A stretch of DNA of 33,370 nt from a virus. The translations under genes were made by a program, and so were the position numbers. Shown here one piece after another: positions 1-6,235 of this stretch. The first letter of the stretch is position 1. The number at the start of each line of letters is the position of its first letter. Under the pieces are notes generated by a model. That model was not told the origin of the DNA, did not search any database, and saw only the letters and a program-made list of their open reading frames with translations. The DNA is taken from the IMG/VR virus record IMGVR_UViG_3300032245_000136, positions 1-33,370 of that record. One strand, 5' to 3'.

Positions 1-123
1 AAGCAATGTGGATACATGATTTATTGTGCTAGATGTTGTATTTTTGCACATTAGGGAAAGTCCTAATGCACAATGCTAAATCTAGTGATACAGTACATTC
101 ATTCCCCAGCACAACGCATAGGG
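1..123. repeat. Terminal direct repeat, left copy
   Basis: Bases 1-123 are identical, base for base, to 33248-33370. This means the molecule is either circular or circularly permuted and was assembled with an overlap at its ends, or it has a genuine short direct terminal repeat. The repeat contains the start of the leftward leader gene (ATG on the minus strand at 15-17) and most of the divergent control region, so the leader gene is intact only if the ends are joined or truly duplicated. The unique length is about 33,247 bp. Confidence 0.97.
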
Positions 124-138
124 TCTTTTAGGAAGCAA
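18..138. promoter_or_regulatory. Divergent control region between the two operons
   Basis: On a joined molecule this 121-base stretch lies between the start of the leftward operon (minus-strand ATG at 15-17) and the first rightward gene (ATG at 139), so promoters for both units are expected here. Rightward, an extended -10-like sequence TGATACAGT (86-94) lies 16 bases after TGCACA (67-72), which matches the -35 consensus at four of six positions. Leftward, a near-mirror arrangement (TGTGCA, 16 bases, CACAAT) would place the transcript start almost at the leader ATG. An inverted repeat at 44-73 overlaps both putative -35 positions. The need for promoters here is a strong inference from layout; the exact hexamers are weak. 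Confidence 0.5.
44..73. promoter_or_regulatory. Inverted repeat, candidate operator
   Basis: Two 12-base arms (44-55 and 62-73) are inverted copies with two mismatches, separated by six bases (GAAAGT). The innermost seven bases, CATTAGG and CCTAATG, match perfectly. The site sits midway between the divergent operons and overlaps both candidate -35 regions, where a dimeric regulator could control both directions. The phage's own winged-helix protein (2418-2765) is a possible ligand, by inference only. It could instead form a 5' leader hairpin. Confidence 0.45.
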
Positions 139-396
139 ATGAAAAATCTAACCTACTCCACCGAAGTCCACAGCATCGACTACGGGTATCTCACGGTCGA
201 GTTTGACTACTTTGAAGCCGATGAGTCTGTCGGTCTCTCCGAAGTCTACGATTGGTTCGCTTACACCACCGAAGATTTTGAAGATGAACCCGCCGGAACT
301 GAGGTCACTTATGAACTCACAGCAGCAGATCAAGCACTGATCTACTCGCAGATCAAGAAACATCACATCGCCATGATTGAGGACTTCCATGCTTAA
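139..396 (+). CDS. Hypothetical acidic protein, first gene of rightward operon
   Basis: This 85-residue protein is rich in Asp, Glu, Tyr and Phe, with no membrane segment and no motif I recognise. I chose the ATG at 139 because AGGAAG lies just upstream at 130-135. An in-frame ATG at 73 would add 22 residues but lies inside the inverted repeat of the control region and has no ribosome-binding site. It is the first gene of the early operon and overlaps the next gene by eight bases (ATGCTTAA). Early phage genes in this position often encode small host-takeover proteins, but nothing here shows such an activity. Confidence 0.7.
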   Translation: MKNLTYSTEVHSIDYGYLTVEFDYFEADESVGLSEVYDWFAYTTEDFEDEPAGTEVTYELTAADQALIYSQIKKHHIAMIEDFHA

Positions 397-568
397 CAGA
401 ACCAAATTCCCACGCACATTCACCGAAGCATTCCCCAACAGTTTGGAGAACGGTGCTTGCATTGAGATTCATGTAGCCCGTCTGACACTTGCCGACAAGG
501 TAGTGCGTGTGGTGAGCCTTGTAGCCCTTATCGTGATTGCCCTTGATTGTTTTATTTGGAGACCCTAA
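389..568 (+). CDS. Small single-span membrane protein
   Basis: This 59-residue protein has a polar N-terminal part and one hydrophobic segment near the C-terminus (about residues 39-57, Val/Leu/Ile-rich, ending CFIWRP), consistent with one transmembrane helix. The start at 389 follows GAGGA (379-383) and overlaps the preceding stop. The stop overlaps the next start as TAATG, so translation is probably coupled. I do not recognise the family. A role at the inner membrane, such as superinfection exclusion, is possible but not shown. Confidence 0.65.
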   Translation: MLNRTKFPRTFTEAFPNSLENGACIEIHVARLTLADKVVRVVSLVALIVIALDCFIWRP

Positions 569-771
569 TGGACGCTAATTACATCATCAATTCTGTCAAA
601 CAAACATCAGAGACTTTATACCGTGAGCATGATGCCGATCAACTTGAAAGACTGCTTTACCGCATTCAAATGTTGGAAGGCCACATTCGTATGTTGGTCA
701 ACCACATCGACAATGCCCGTGAAGAAATCAAAACACTCCAAACCGAACTTATTGCAAAGGATTCAAAATGA
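568..771 (+). CDS. Small coiled-coil protein
   Basis: This 67-residue, charged, helical protein has regular Leu/Ile spacing through its second half (about residues 25-62), so a coiled coil is likely. The start at 568 is chosen because it overlaps the upstream stop (TAATG) and has GGAG at 558-561. An upstream in-frame ATG at 547 would intrude on the membrane-protein gene. It ends in an ATGA overlap with the ERF recombinase gene, and co-translation suggests an accessory role to the recombination genes. I recognise no family. Confidence 0.65.
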   Translation: MDANYIINSVKQTSETLYREHDADQLERLLYRIQMLEGHIRMLVNHIDNAREEIKTLQTELIAKDSK

Positions 772-1364
772 AAGTTTACAAAGCCATTAACGCTGTTCAA
801 TCAGAATTGTCATCCGTAGGCATCACAAAAGACCGTAGGAATATGCAAGGCAGCGGATATAACTTTAGGGGCATTGACGATGTGTATAACGCCATTGCGC
901 CCCTATTGGCAAAGCACAGCCTTTGTATTCTGCCCCGTGTTCTTACCCGTGAATGTGTTGAACGGGCAAGCAAATCGGGTGGCGCATTGTTTTATGTGAC
1001 TGTTGAGGTTGAGTTTGATTTTGTCTCAGCAGAGGACGGTTCTAAGCACACCGTCAAAACCTTTGGCGAAGCAATGGACAGCGGAGACAAAGCCACCAAT
1101 AAGGCTATGTCAGCAGCGTACAAGTATGCGGCCTTTCAAGCCTTTAGCATCCCCACAGAGGCCGACAACGATGCCGATGCCCATACCCATTCAGTCGCAT
1201 CAAAGCCCGTACTCATTGACCCGTTAATCGCCTCCATTGATGCAGCCACCACAGAGGAAGAATTGAAGTCTGCTTACTTTGAGGCCATCAAGATAGCCGG
1301 ACATGATGCAGCCGCTAAGAATGCCATCATTGTTGCCAAAGACTTGAAGAAAGCGAGTCTGTAA
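768..1364 (+). CDS. erf: ERF-family single-strand annealing protein
   Basis: This 198-residue protein carries the signatures of the ERF superfamily of phage recombinases: FRGIDDVYN at 33-41 and a GEAMDSGDKAT core at 100-110 followed by KAMSAAYKYA at 112-121. In P22 and relatives these ring-forming proteins anneal complementary single strands during recombination and genome circularisation. The C-terminal third is Ala-rich and variable, as is usual. It overlaps the coiled-coil gene (ATGA) and is immediately followed (TAATG) by a lambda-exonuclease-type nuclease, giving a Red-like nuclease and annealer pair. The identification is firm at family level. Confidence 0.93.
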   Translation: MKVYKAINAVQSELSSVGITKDRRNMQGSGYNFRGIDDVYNAIAPLLAKHSLCILPRVLTRECVERASKSGGALFYVTVEVEFDFVSAEDGSKHTVKTFGEAMDSGDKATNKAMSAAYKYAAFQAFSIPTEADNDADAHTHSVASKPVLIDPLIASIDAATTEEELKSAYFEAIKIAGHDAAAKNAIIVAKDLKKASL

Positions 1365-1981
1365 TGGAACAAGGTACACCGGAATGGTTCGCCGCCCGAT
1401 TAGGTAAAGTAACTGCCTCTCGCGTCTCCGATGTGATGGCAAAACTCAAAACGGGTGGTTATGGTGCGTCACGGGACGATTACATGGCCCAATTGATTTG
1501 TGAGCGTTTGACGGGTGAAGTAGCCGAGTCGTTCACCAATGCAGCAATGGCATGGGGGACAGAGACCGAGCCAATGGCCCGAGCGCATTACGAAATGGTC
1601 AATTCGGTGTTGGTCGATCAAATGGGGTTCATTGCTCATCCGGACATTGAAATGGCTGGAGCCTCTCCCGATGGGATTGTGGGCAATGGAATCATTGAGA
1701 TTAAGTGTCCCAATACTTCCACCCACATCGACACACTGCTAAACAAAAAGGTTCCCGCAAAGTACATCAAGCAAATTCAGTTTCAGCTTAGATGTACCGG
1801 AAAAGAATGGTGTGATTTCGTTTCCTTTGACCCGAGATTAAAGGGGTTGGAAATGTTCACCAAAAGAGTTGAGCGAGACGAGAAGCTAATCAGCGAAATG
1901 GATACCGAAGTGGTGAAATTTCTCTCCGACCTTGACGAAAAACTTGAACTTTTAATGAAAGAAAAAAATGGCACTGCTTAA
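1364..1981 (+). CDS. YqaJ/lambda-exonuclease-type recombination nuclease
   Basis: This 205-residue protein matches the YqaJ/lambda exonuclease family. It has an N-terminal GTPEWFAARLGKVTASR (4-20), AMAWGTETEP (61-70), and the PD-(D/E)XK core with D103 in SPDG, then E112 and K114 in IEIKC, followed by a QIQFQL helix near 137-142. Such enzymes degrade one strand of duplex DNA from the 5' end and hand the exposed strand to an annealing protein. Here that partner is the ERF protein directly upstream (TAATG overlap). The C-terminal 30 residues are a charged helix. The downstream SSB-like gene begins inside its last codons. All expected catalytic residues are present. Confidence 0.92.
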   Translation: MEQGTPEWFAARLGKVTASRVSDVMAKLKTGGYGASRDDYMAQLICERLTGEVAESFTNAAMAWGTETEPMARAHYEMVNSVLVDQMGFIAHPDIEMAGASPDGIVGNGIIEIKCPNTSTHIDTLLNKKVPAKYIKQIQFQLRCTGKEWCDFVSFDPRLKGLEMFTKRVERDEKLISEMDTEVVKFLSDLDEKLELLMKEKNGTA

Positions 1982-2204
1982 AGAAGTTACCGTAGTTGCG
2001 GGTACATACACCAACGCAAAAGGCGAAGAAAAGAAACGATACATCCGTATTGGGTCTGTCATCGACACAAAGAACGGCCCCATGCTGAAACTCGATGTGA
2101 TGCCCATCTATGCGGGGTGGGACGGTTGGGCATACATGAACGACCCAAAGCCCAAAGAGCCGAAGTATGAAGGCTTACCCGCAGATGATGACATTGGATT
2201 TTGA
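1968..2204 (+). CDS. Putative small single-stranded-DNA-binding protein
   Basis: This 78-residue protein has an alternating beta-like pattern in its first 45 residues, a Lys/Pro linker, and the C-terminal tail DDDIGF. Bacterial SSB proteins end in an acidic DDDIPF-type tip that recruits replication and repair partners, and the resemblance is close. Together with its place directly after the annealing protein and exonuclease, this suggests an OB-fold SSB. It is much shorter than E. coli SSB (178 residues), so it would be a minimal version. It overlaps the exonuclease gene by 14 bases. The tail is seen; the fold is inferred. Confidence 0.6.
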   Translation: MALLKEVTVVAGTYTNAKGEEKKRYIRIGSVIDTKNGPMLKLDVMPIYAGWDGWAYMNDPKPKEPKYEGLPADDDIGF

Positions 2205-2434
2205 TGAATCCGGAAGATGAAGCGTTTGAAGAACTCAGTCGCAGACAAGGCGATTGGGGTCTTCAAGGTTCACGCAAGCACCAAATAATCCGATACGCTG
2301 AAAACAATGCGCGAAATGAAGTGATTGAAGAAGTCGCCCAACACATTGAGAAATGCACTCTAGCGTTTGGCAAAGACACAATTCAATCGTTTACTGTGTA
2401 CATCAGAAACATGAAGCATGAAACCACCAAATAA
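2204..2434 (+). CDS. Hypothetical acidic helical protein
   Basis: This 76-residue protein begins with an acidic stretch (NPEDEAFEELSRRQGDW) and continues as predicted helix, with no cysteines or membrane segment. The ATG at 2204 overlaps the preceding TGA (TGATG); a TTG one codon earlier is less likely. Similar openings are common in small phage proteins encoded near recombination genes, but I know no function for them. It overlaps the winged-helix regulator gene by 17 bases. Confidence 0.65.
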   Translation: MNPEDEAFEELSRRQGDWGLQGSRKHQIIRYAENNARNEVIEEVAQHIEKCTLAFGKDTIQSFTVYIRNMKHETTK

Positions 2435-2765
2435 CAAAGGTCGCAAGATCGTCAAGATCAATGCTATCTCACAAGCGAATCTGATTAAGCTAATGCTTTA
2501 TGGGACGATGACTTGTAAAGAGTTAGCAGAGGAAACGGGTTTGCATTATGTGACTGTTCTTCAATACACGCGAGAACTTCATGCCTTTGGTGCTGCACAC
2601 ATCTGCTTATGGGAGAAAGACAATCGCGGTCGTGATTCCATTAAGGTCTACAAGATTGGTGAAGGCAAAGACGCAAAGCGGCAGAAGATGACGGGTGCAG
2701 AAAGGCAAGCACGAAGCAGATCAAAGCGGTACAACATTGAAATGAATCAGAGGATGGCAGCATGA
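2418..2765 (+). CDS. Winged-helix DNA-binding protein, candidate regulator
   Basis: This 115-residue basic protein has a helix-turn-helix at about 20-57: a helix at QANLIKLMLYG, then MTCKELAEETG, a turn, and LHYVTVLQYTRELHAFG as recognition helix. It is followed by a beta wing (HICLWEKDN through IKVYKIGEG). The C-terminal 35 residues are Lys/Arg/Gln-rich and may add DNA contacts. The layout fits small phage regulators that resemble MarR or ArsR-type winged helices. It is the only clear DNA-binding regulator in the rightward operon, so it may act on the divergent control region, which is inference. The gene overlaps both neighbours. Confidence 0.75.
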   Translation: MKPPNNKGRKIVKINAISQANLIKLMLYGTMTCKELAEETGLHYVTVLQYTRELHAFGAAHICLWEKDNRGRDSIKVYKIGEGKDAKRQKMTGAERQARSRSKRYNIEMNQRMAA

Positions 2766-3019
2766 CTGACAAAGAAGCATTGATTAAACGATTGAAAACT
2801 ACTTGCCTTGGCCTTGATGCTGTTGACCCATTGCGCTTGCTTGTGAACGATGTGGTTGCGGCATTGAGGGAGCCAGAGCAAGAGCCTGTGGCGACATTAG
2901 AAGACCTTGAGCAAGAAATCTATCAAAACACACGGAATTTTGTATCTCGTGATGTGATGGAGTGGATGCTCAAGCGTTACTACACCCACCCACCACAGCG
3001 CACAGAGGAGAACACATGA
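2762..3019 (+). CDS. Hypothetical phage protein
   Basis: This 85-residue protein is joined to its neighbours by ATGA overlaps at both ends. A helical, acidic body is followed by a C-terminal segment ending YYTHPPQRTEENT. C-terminal PPQR-type tails of this style recur in modular early phage proteins (Ea22/DUF551-like groups), which often share swappable segments. Beyond that resemblance I see no functional motif. Confidence 0.65.
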   Translation: MTDKEALIKRLKTTCLGLDAVDPLRLLVNDVVAALREPEQEPVATLEDLEQEIYQNTRNFVSRDVMEWMLKRYYTHPPQRTEENT

Positions 3020-3168
3020 AAGCACGAAAAGTCTTTGCAGCGTTGATGGCCTCTAAGGGCTATACAGATGCCGATTTATCCATGATTGACGGTAAATATG
3101 TCTACCCTGCTATGCAAAACCGATGGAATTATTTTTTAGCCGGATGGGAAATGAGGGGGGTTATGTGA
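3016..3168 (+). CDS. Small hypothetical protein
   Basis: This 50-residue protein starts at 3016 in an ATGA overlap, with a strong GAGGAG at 3005-3010. A longer in-frame reading from 2962 would overlap the previous gene by 58 bases and has no ribosome-binding site, so I rejected it. It contains aromatic-rich YVYPAMQNRWNYFLAGWEMRG; Trp-x-x-Trp-type tails like this occur in many short modular phage proteins. Function unknown. Confidence 0.65.
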   Translation: MKARKVFAALMASKGYTDADLSMIDGKYVYPAMQNRWNYFLAGWEMRGVM

Positions 3169-3269
3169 TCGAGACAGTTCTAATCATCTTTGGTTTGGGA
3201 TTCGTAGGAATCGCACTAGCCATTTCTGTCATCTGTTTTATGGTTTGGCTTGCCCTCAATGAATCCTAA
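3165..3269 (+). CDS. 34-residue single-span membrane peptide, GTG start
   Basis: This gene was read directly from the sequence. A GTG at 3165 overlaps the preceding stop (GTGA) and has GAGGGGGG at 3153-3160 as a well-placed ribosome-binding site. The product is a short IETV segment, a hydrophobic helix of about 24 residues (LIIFGLGFVGIALAISVICF and beyond), then WLALNES. It is almost entirely one transmembrane helix. It fits the coupled architecture of the operon and overlaps the next ATG (3259). The function is unknown; small phage membrane peptides can affect exclusion or lysis timing. Confidence 0.6.
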   Translation: MIETVLIIFGLGFVGIALAISVICFMVWLALNES

Positions 3270-3450
3270 GAGTACCAACAATAGCGGTATGAAATGCCCC
3301 GAGTGCGGAGCAATCTCATTCGTTCAACACACTAAGACTGTTGAGAATATGCTTGTCAGACGAAGGGAGTGCTATAACGGGCATCGCTTTATTTCACATG
3401 AGACAGTACTTAGAATGGTCAACCGATACAAGACCAAAAAGAATTCTTAG
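3259..3450 (+). CDS. Zinc-ribbon protein resembling NrdR N-domain or Ogr/Delta
   Basis: This 63-residue basic protein has a CPEC knuckle (C13, C16) and a second pair C38 and H42 in a REC-YNGH-RF context. The spacing and the RRREC...RF pattern resemble the zinc ribbon of NrdR and the Ogr/Delta late activators of P2-like phages, both DNA- or polymerase-interacting proteins. The start is uncertain: ATG 3259 overlaps the membrane-peptide gene, while ATG 3289 (MKCPEC) would give 53 residues and keep the ribbon. A transcriptional role, perhaps turning on late genes, is inference. Confidence 0.65.
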   Translation: MNPKSTNNSGMKCPECGAISFVQHTKTVENMLVRRRECYNGHRFISHETVLRMVNRYKTKKNS

Positions 3451-3530
3451 CAATAGTAATTTTCCAAATAATTGTGTCATGTGCTGACCATAATATGCTT
3501 TGGCTGCAATCCGCAGTTTAAGGAGAAATC

Positions 3531-3740
3531 ATGTACAAGATTGAAATTGAAATGGGTTGGCTTGGTGATAGCAAGTTGACCATTGAAACCAACGACTTTG
3601 AAATCATTGAGGTCATCAAAGAATTTGTCGAATTCCAAGAGTCAGAGGGTTGGATTGGAGTTTGGAATCCAATCGTTTTTGAAGATGGCGAAGATGATGC
3701 GGAAGATGACGCGGAAGATAGCGCGGAAGAAGTTAAGTAA
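3531..3740 (+). CDS. Acidic hypothetical protein with repeat tail
   Basis: This 69-residue, very acidic protein has the clearest ribosome-binding site of the operon (AAGGAG at 3519-3524). It follows the only sizeable gap of the rightward unit, 80 bases (3451-3530). That gap holds a CATAAT at 3489-3494 but no convincing -35 partner. The first 50 residues look like a small alpha/beta domain, and the tail is built from four-residue repeats EDDA-EDDA-EDSA. Acidic phage proteins of this kind can mimic DNA, but no such activity can be shown here. Its stop overlaps the end of the convergent metallophosphoesterase gene by eight bases. Confidence 0.7.
   Translation: MYKIEIEMGWLGDSKLTIETNDFEIIEVIKEFVEFQESEGWIGVWNPIVFEDGEDDAEDDAEDSAEEVK
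3690..3731 (+). repeat. 12-base tandem repeat encoding an acidic tail
   Basis: Three consecutive 12-base units (3690-3701, 3702-3713 and 3714-3725, consensus GAAGATGAYGCG) are followed by a partial fourth. Units differ by one to three bases. They encode Glu-Asp-Asp-Ala steps at the end of the acidic protein and keep the frame whatever the copy number, so repeat number could vary without breaking the gene. Confidence 0.85.
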
Positions 3741-4713
3741 GCGGAATCACGCGGCCTCTAAATTCAATGGAATCGGGGCCGTGTGTTGTCACCAGTTCGG
3801 GAAGCAGTAACTTGCCATCATGGAAATTTAGCACCGCAAAGCCCGATCTCCAGTTGAGTGGGCCTTTTTCTGTGTAGTCCTCAAACTGAGGGCCATAAGG
3901 TTCTGCAAGCGTTCCAGTATCGATTCCGTATCTCACTCCGTTGTAATCAGAGAATGGGGTTACTTTTAAGCTGTGCAGATGCCCAGTAACAATGTTAGTA
4001 CCTGCCCACATCGTATTGTTATGTGTTGCGTGGATACCACCTTTGAAACGATGTTTAACAACAGTGGATTCATTTAGCCATACTGACCAACATGGTTCCC
4101 AACTTAGGAAATGGTCTTTCAAGCTAAAGCCTTTGACTTGCTCATACTGGGGCGCATTAGCCGCTAGGAACGTCTCAAACCTTGCATCGTGGTTGCCTAA
4201 AGGCCATATCAATTTGACATTGTGACGGGCCTTTTTAGCCGTTTCTTCGATCTCTCCCATCGCCAAAGTACACGCCTTTAGTTCTTCAATGACTGTGGGC
4301 GCTTTACTCCATCCGATTCGTGGGTGTCTAGAGATTCCAGCCCCATCAAAAATGTCGCCATTGGCAATCACAGCATTGGGTTTCAGTTCTTTGATGGCCC
4401 ACAAAAGACCTCTGTAGGCAGTAGAGTGAATGCCGGGCCAAAAGTGTGCATCAGAGAAAACAATGACTGTCCCGTTTAGGATACCCAAACTATTGCTATG
4501 CGGATGCGTCAATGAAACTTGCAAATGTGCGTGTCTACTTTGTTTTTCTGCTTGAGGTGCTTCAATCTTTTTTTTAGTTTTATGTTCAATTCGTCTGCGC
4601 CGTTTATAAAGGGCAGAAACATCAATATCTAGCAATCTACTTGCTTTGCTCATTGACTCGCTACTTTGAATAGCTTGAATGACTTGATCGTCAGAAAAAT
4701 TAGTAATAGCCAT
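3733..4713 (-). CDS. HTH plus calcineurin-like metallophosphoesterase
   Basis: This 326-residue protein joins an N-terminal helix-turn-helix (about 5-41, ending in a KRRRRIEHKTKKK basic run) to a metallophosphoesterase domain. The five metal-binding blocks are all visible: SDAH (87-90), NGDIFDG (118-124), GNHD (173-176), HATH (228-231) and GHLH (244-247). The family hydrolyses phosphodiesters using two metal ions; members act on nucleic acids, nucleotides or phosphoproteins, and the substrate here is unknown. The start at 4713 overlaps the GNAT stop as TAATG; an upstream in-frame start would run into the GNAT gene. It is the last gene of the leftward unit and overlaps the rightward operon end by eight bases. 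Confidence 0.85.
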   Translation of the reverse strand: MAITNFSDDQVIQAIQSSESMSKASRLLDIDVSALYKRRRRIEHKTKKKIEAPQAEKQSRHAHLQVSLTHPHSNSLGILNGTVIVFSDAHFWPGIHSTAYRGLLWAIKELKPNAVIANGDIFDGAGISRHPRIGWSKAPTVIEELKACTLAMGEIEETAKKARHNVKLIWPLGNHDARFETFLAANAPQYEQVKGFSLKDHFLSWEPCWSVWLNESTVVKHRFKGGIHATHNNTMWAGTNIVTGHLHSLKVTPFSDYNGVRYGIDTGTLAEPYGPQFEDYTEKGPLNWRSGFAVLNFHDGKLLLPELVTTHGPDSIEFRGRVIPLT

Positions 4714-5129
4714 TACAGTTTCTTTCGCCAATAAAGGGTGTCTTTGCAACCCCAAGGTTTAGAAGGTTCAAACATTTTGAAACCGCAAGCTATCAAACTA
4801 TTGGCAGAGGCAGGGTTGAATCTTGTGTCAGAAACTAACCATTTCCACCCAATAGCTTTCGCTTGTCTAATTCGGACACGAATAAACTTTTTCTGTAGTC
4901 CCTGTCCACGATGAGAAGGAATAACACCAGCACGACAAAGATACCCACAATCAGTCCACCGCACAGAGCGAACAAGACCCGCGAAACCAATATCCACACC
5001 ATTTTTAGTAGCAATCCACCAAGTCCCAAAATTTGTATCATCGGGCTTGTCATATGGTAAACAGATTTTTTGTAGTGCAGAAAGTCTGTTTTGTACTGAA
5101 TCTTTGCGGGTGTCTGCGCGAATAATCAT
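4713..5129 (-). CDS. GNAT-family N-acetyltransferase
   Basis: This 138-residue protein has the GNAT acetyl-CoA-binding motif A: a beta strand ending CRAGVIPSHRGQGLQKK, with the R-G-Q-G-L loop, then a helix. The C-terminal part has SDTRFNPASANSLIACGF, the usual motif B, where a neighbour-Asn helix and GF signature occur. GNATs transfer acetyl from acetyl-CoA to amines on proteins or small molecules. The target is not evident. I start it at ATG 5129 because the longer reading begins with TTG and overlaps the endolysin gene by 50 bases. No strong ribosome-binding site is seen. It is coupled to the phosphoesterase gene. Confidence 0.8.
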   Translation of the reverse strand: MIIRADTRKDSVQNRLSALQKICLPYDKPDDTNFGTWWIATKNGVDIGFAGLVRSVRWTDCGYLCRAGVIPSHRGQGLQKKFIRVRIRQAKAIGWKWLVSDTRFNPASANSLIACGFKMFEPSKPWGCKDTLYWRKKL

Positions 5130-5160
5130 TAGCGCATTGGATTGTTTTTTTGTTAAGTTG

Positions 5161-5757
5161 TTATGACAAAACTGATAAGGCTTGATTGGTGTGGTTAATC
5201 CTATCGTCAAGCCCTATCGTCCCACCGTTGATTTTCTTTGTGAGAGCAGTCCAATTCGCTTCTTCCGCGAGACGGTTACAGTCATGCGTTGACCAAAACC
5301 AACCCGCTGTTAAAGCCGCATATTTGGGTGTGGCGACTAAATCGGGTTCCATCACGAAATCTACCCCTAATGCTTGTCCCGCATGGAAGTAATTAGCGTG
5401 TCCGGTAAGCTGAATACATCCGCGACCGCGAAACCGATACCCGTCCCCACTAGCTTCATCACGGTTTCCCATACGACCGCTGTAGACCATGTTGGCGATC
5501 TTCTTAGGGTTTCGTGCGTACTGATTAGCAAAGTCCAAAGTGGGAAACCTTTTAGGCCACAGCTTCATGAGCGTTTCAGCGCGGTAATTTAGATTCTCCT
5601 CTAATGTCTTGAAGTGTCCGCATTCATGTCCACATTGCCCGATAAAGGCAGCTTGTTGGCGTTTGGTAGAGATATTGAATCTGCCAAAGGTCTCATTTAA
5701 GGCATCGACCCATTCAGCCCCAATGTGGAGTTTTTTCAGTTGTTCAGCGTTGACCAT
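5161..5757 (-). CDS. Endolysin, glycoside hydrolase family 19 type
   Basis: This 198-residue protein is a single-domain GH19 chitinase-like lysozyme. Diagnostic stretches are QAAFIGQCGHECGHF (35-49, with E45 the probable general acid), ENLNYRAETLMKLWPKRF (54-71), ANMVYSGRMGNRDE (88-101) and GYRFRGRGCIQLTGHANY (106-123). In phages this family cleaves peptidoglycan glycan strands at the end of infection. No signal peptide is present, so it depends on a holin for export. It lies directly after the spanin pair, overlapping the Rz gene by 14 bases, completing a lysis cassette with the holin candidate. Confidence 0.92.
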   Translation of the reverse strand: MVNAEQLKKLHIGAEWVDALNETFGRFNISTKRQQAAFIGQCGHECGHFKTLEENLNYRAETLMKLWPKRFPTLDFANQYARNPKKIANMVYSGRMGNRDEASGDGYRFRGRGCIQLTGHANYFHAGQALGVDFVMEPDLVATPKYAALTAGWFWSTHDCNRLAEEANWTALTKKINGGTIGLDDRINHTNQALSVLS

Positions 5758-6235
5758 TCATCACCCCCATTACTTTGTTGTACGAGTCAATACACGCATT
5801 CAGTTGCGCGGTGTTTCTGTCGCCTTGGGCGATGATTTCGGCAATGGCTGCGAGGGTTGCTCTGTCGGAGTCAGTAGTTTCATAAACCGTTCGGTTAGGT
5901 TCACTTCTTTCTTTTGAGCTATCTCCGGTGGGAGTGGGGGCATTTGTGGGGGCTTGTACGCAACTTGTGGTTTGGAGCCGCAGCCGACCATCACGAATAG
6001 CACGATCAAGAGAAGACTGTTTTTGATTGATGACATTGTTGGCCTCCGATAGTTTGGTTGATTGGTCATTCAATTGTTGGGAAAGTTCGCGTTCTTTCTC
6101 TCGCGCTTCATCGTTCTTTTTGGCAATCTCGACTTGCATTTCAGCGTCACGATCACCCCATCCAACATGATGCCCGTAGCCATAAGCACCGCCCACAGCA
6201 ATCATCGCCCCAATGATGAGATATGGGTTAACCAT
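5744..6235 (-). CDS. Rz: Rz-like inner-membrane spanin subunit
   Basis: This 163-residue protein has an N-terminal transmembrane helix (about 5-22), then a long charged coiled coil (about 30-85) that would sit in the periplasm, and a C-terminal segment. This is the usual plan of the i-spanin that joins inner to outer membrane in the final step of lysis. The strongest support is that an Rz1-type lipoprotein gene (5800-6036) lies entirely within it in another frame, as in lambda. It overlaps the holin candidate upstream by eight bases and the endolysin downstream by 14. Confidence 0.85.
   Translation of the reverse strand: MVNPYLIIGAMIAVGGAYGYGHHVGWGDRDAEMQVEIAKKNDEAREKERELSQQLNDQSTKLSEANNVINQKQSSLDRAIRDGRLRLQTTSCVQAPTNAPTPTGDSSKERSEPNRTVYETTDSDRATLAAIAEIIAQGDRNTAQLNACIDSYNKVMGVMNGQR
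5800..6036 (-). CDS. Rz1: Rz1-like outer-membrane spanin lipoprotein, nested in Rz
   Basis: This 78-residue product has a lipoprotein signal peptide: a Lys-containing start, then LLLIVLFVMVGC with lipobox M-V-G-C and the lipidated Cys at about residue 19. A Pro-rich linker follows (PPQMPPLPPE). The ATG at 6036 has GGAGG seven bases upstream, so I prefer it to the in-frame start at 6069. It is wholly embedded in the Rz gene in a different frame, the classic nested spanin arrangement. Mature o-spanin would bind the Rz coiled coil and fuse the two membranes. Confidence 0.88.
   Translation of the reverse strand: MSSIKNSLLLIVLFVMVGCGSKPQVAYKPPQMPPLPPEIAQKKEVNLTERFMKLLTPTEQPSQPLPKSSPKATETPRN

Noticed and set aside
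73-138. N-terminal extension of the first rightward gene from ATG 73
   Set aside because: The extension lies within the inverted repeat and promoter-like region and has no ribosome-binding site, whereas ATG 139 has AGGAAG directly upstream.
3451-3530. Possible internal promoter before the acidic protein gene
   Set aside because: CATAAT at 3489-3494 is a good -10 match but no -35-like hexamer lies at 16-18 bases and there is no extended -10. Left unannotated.
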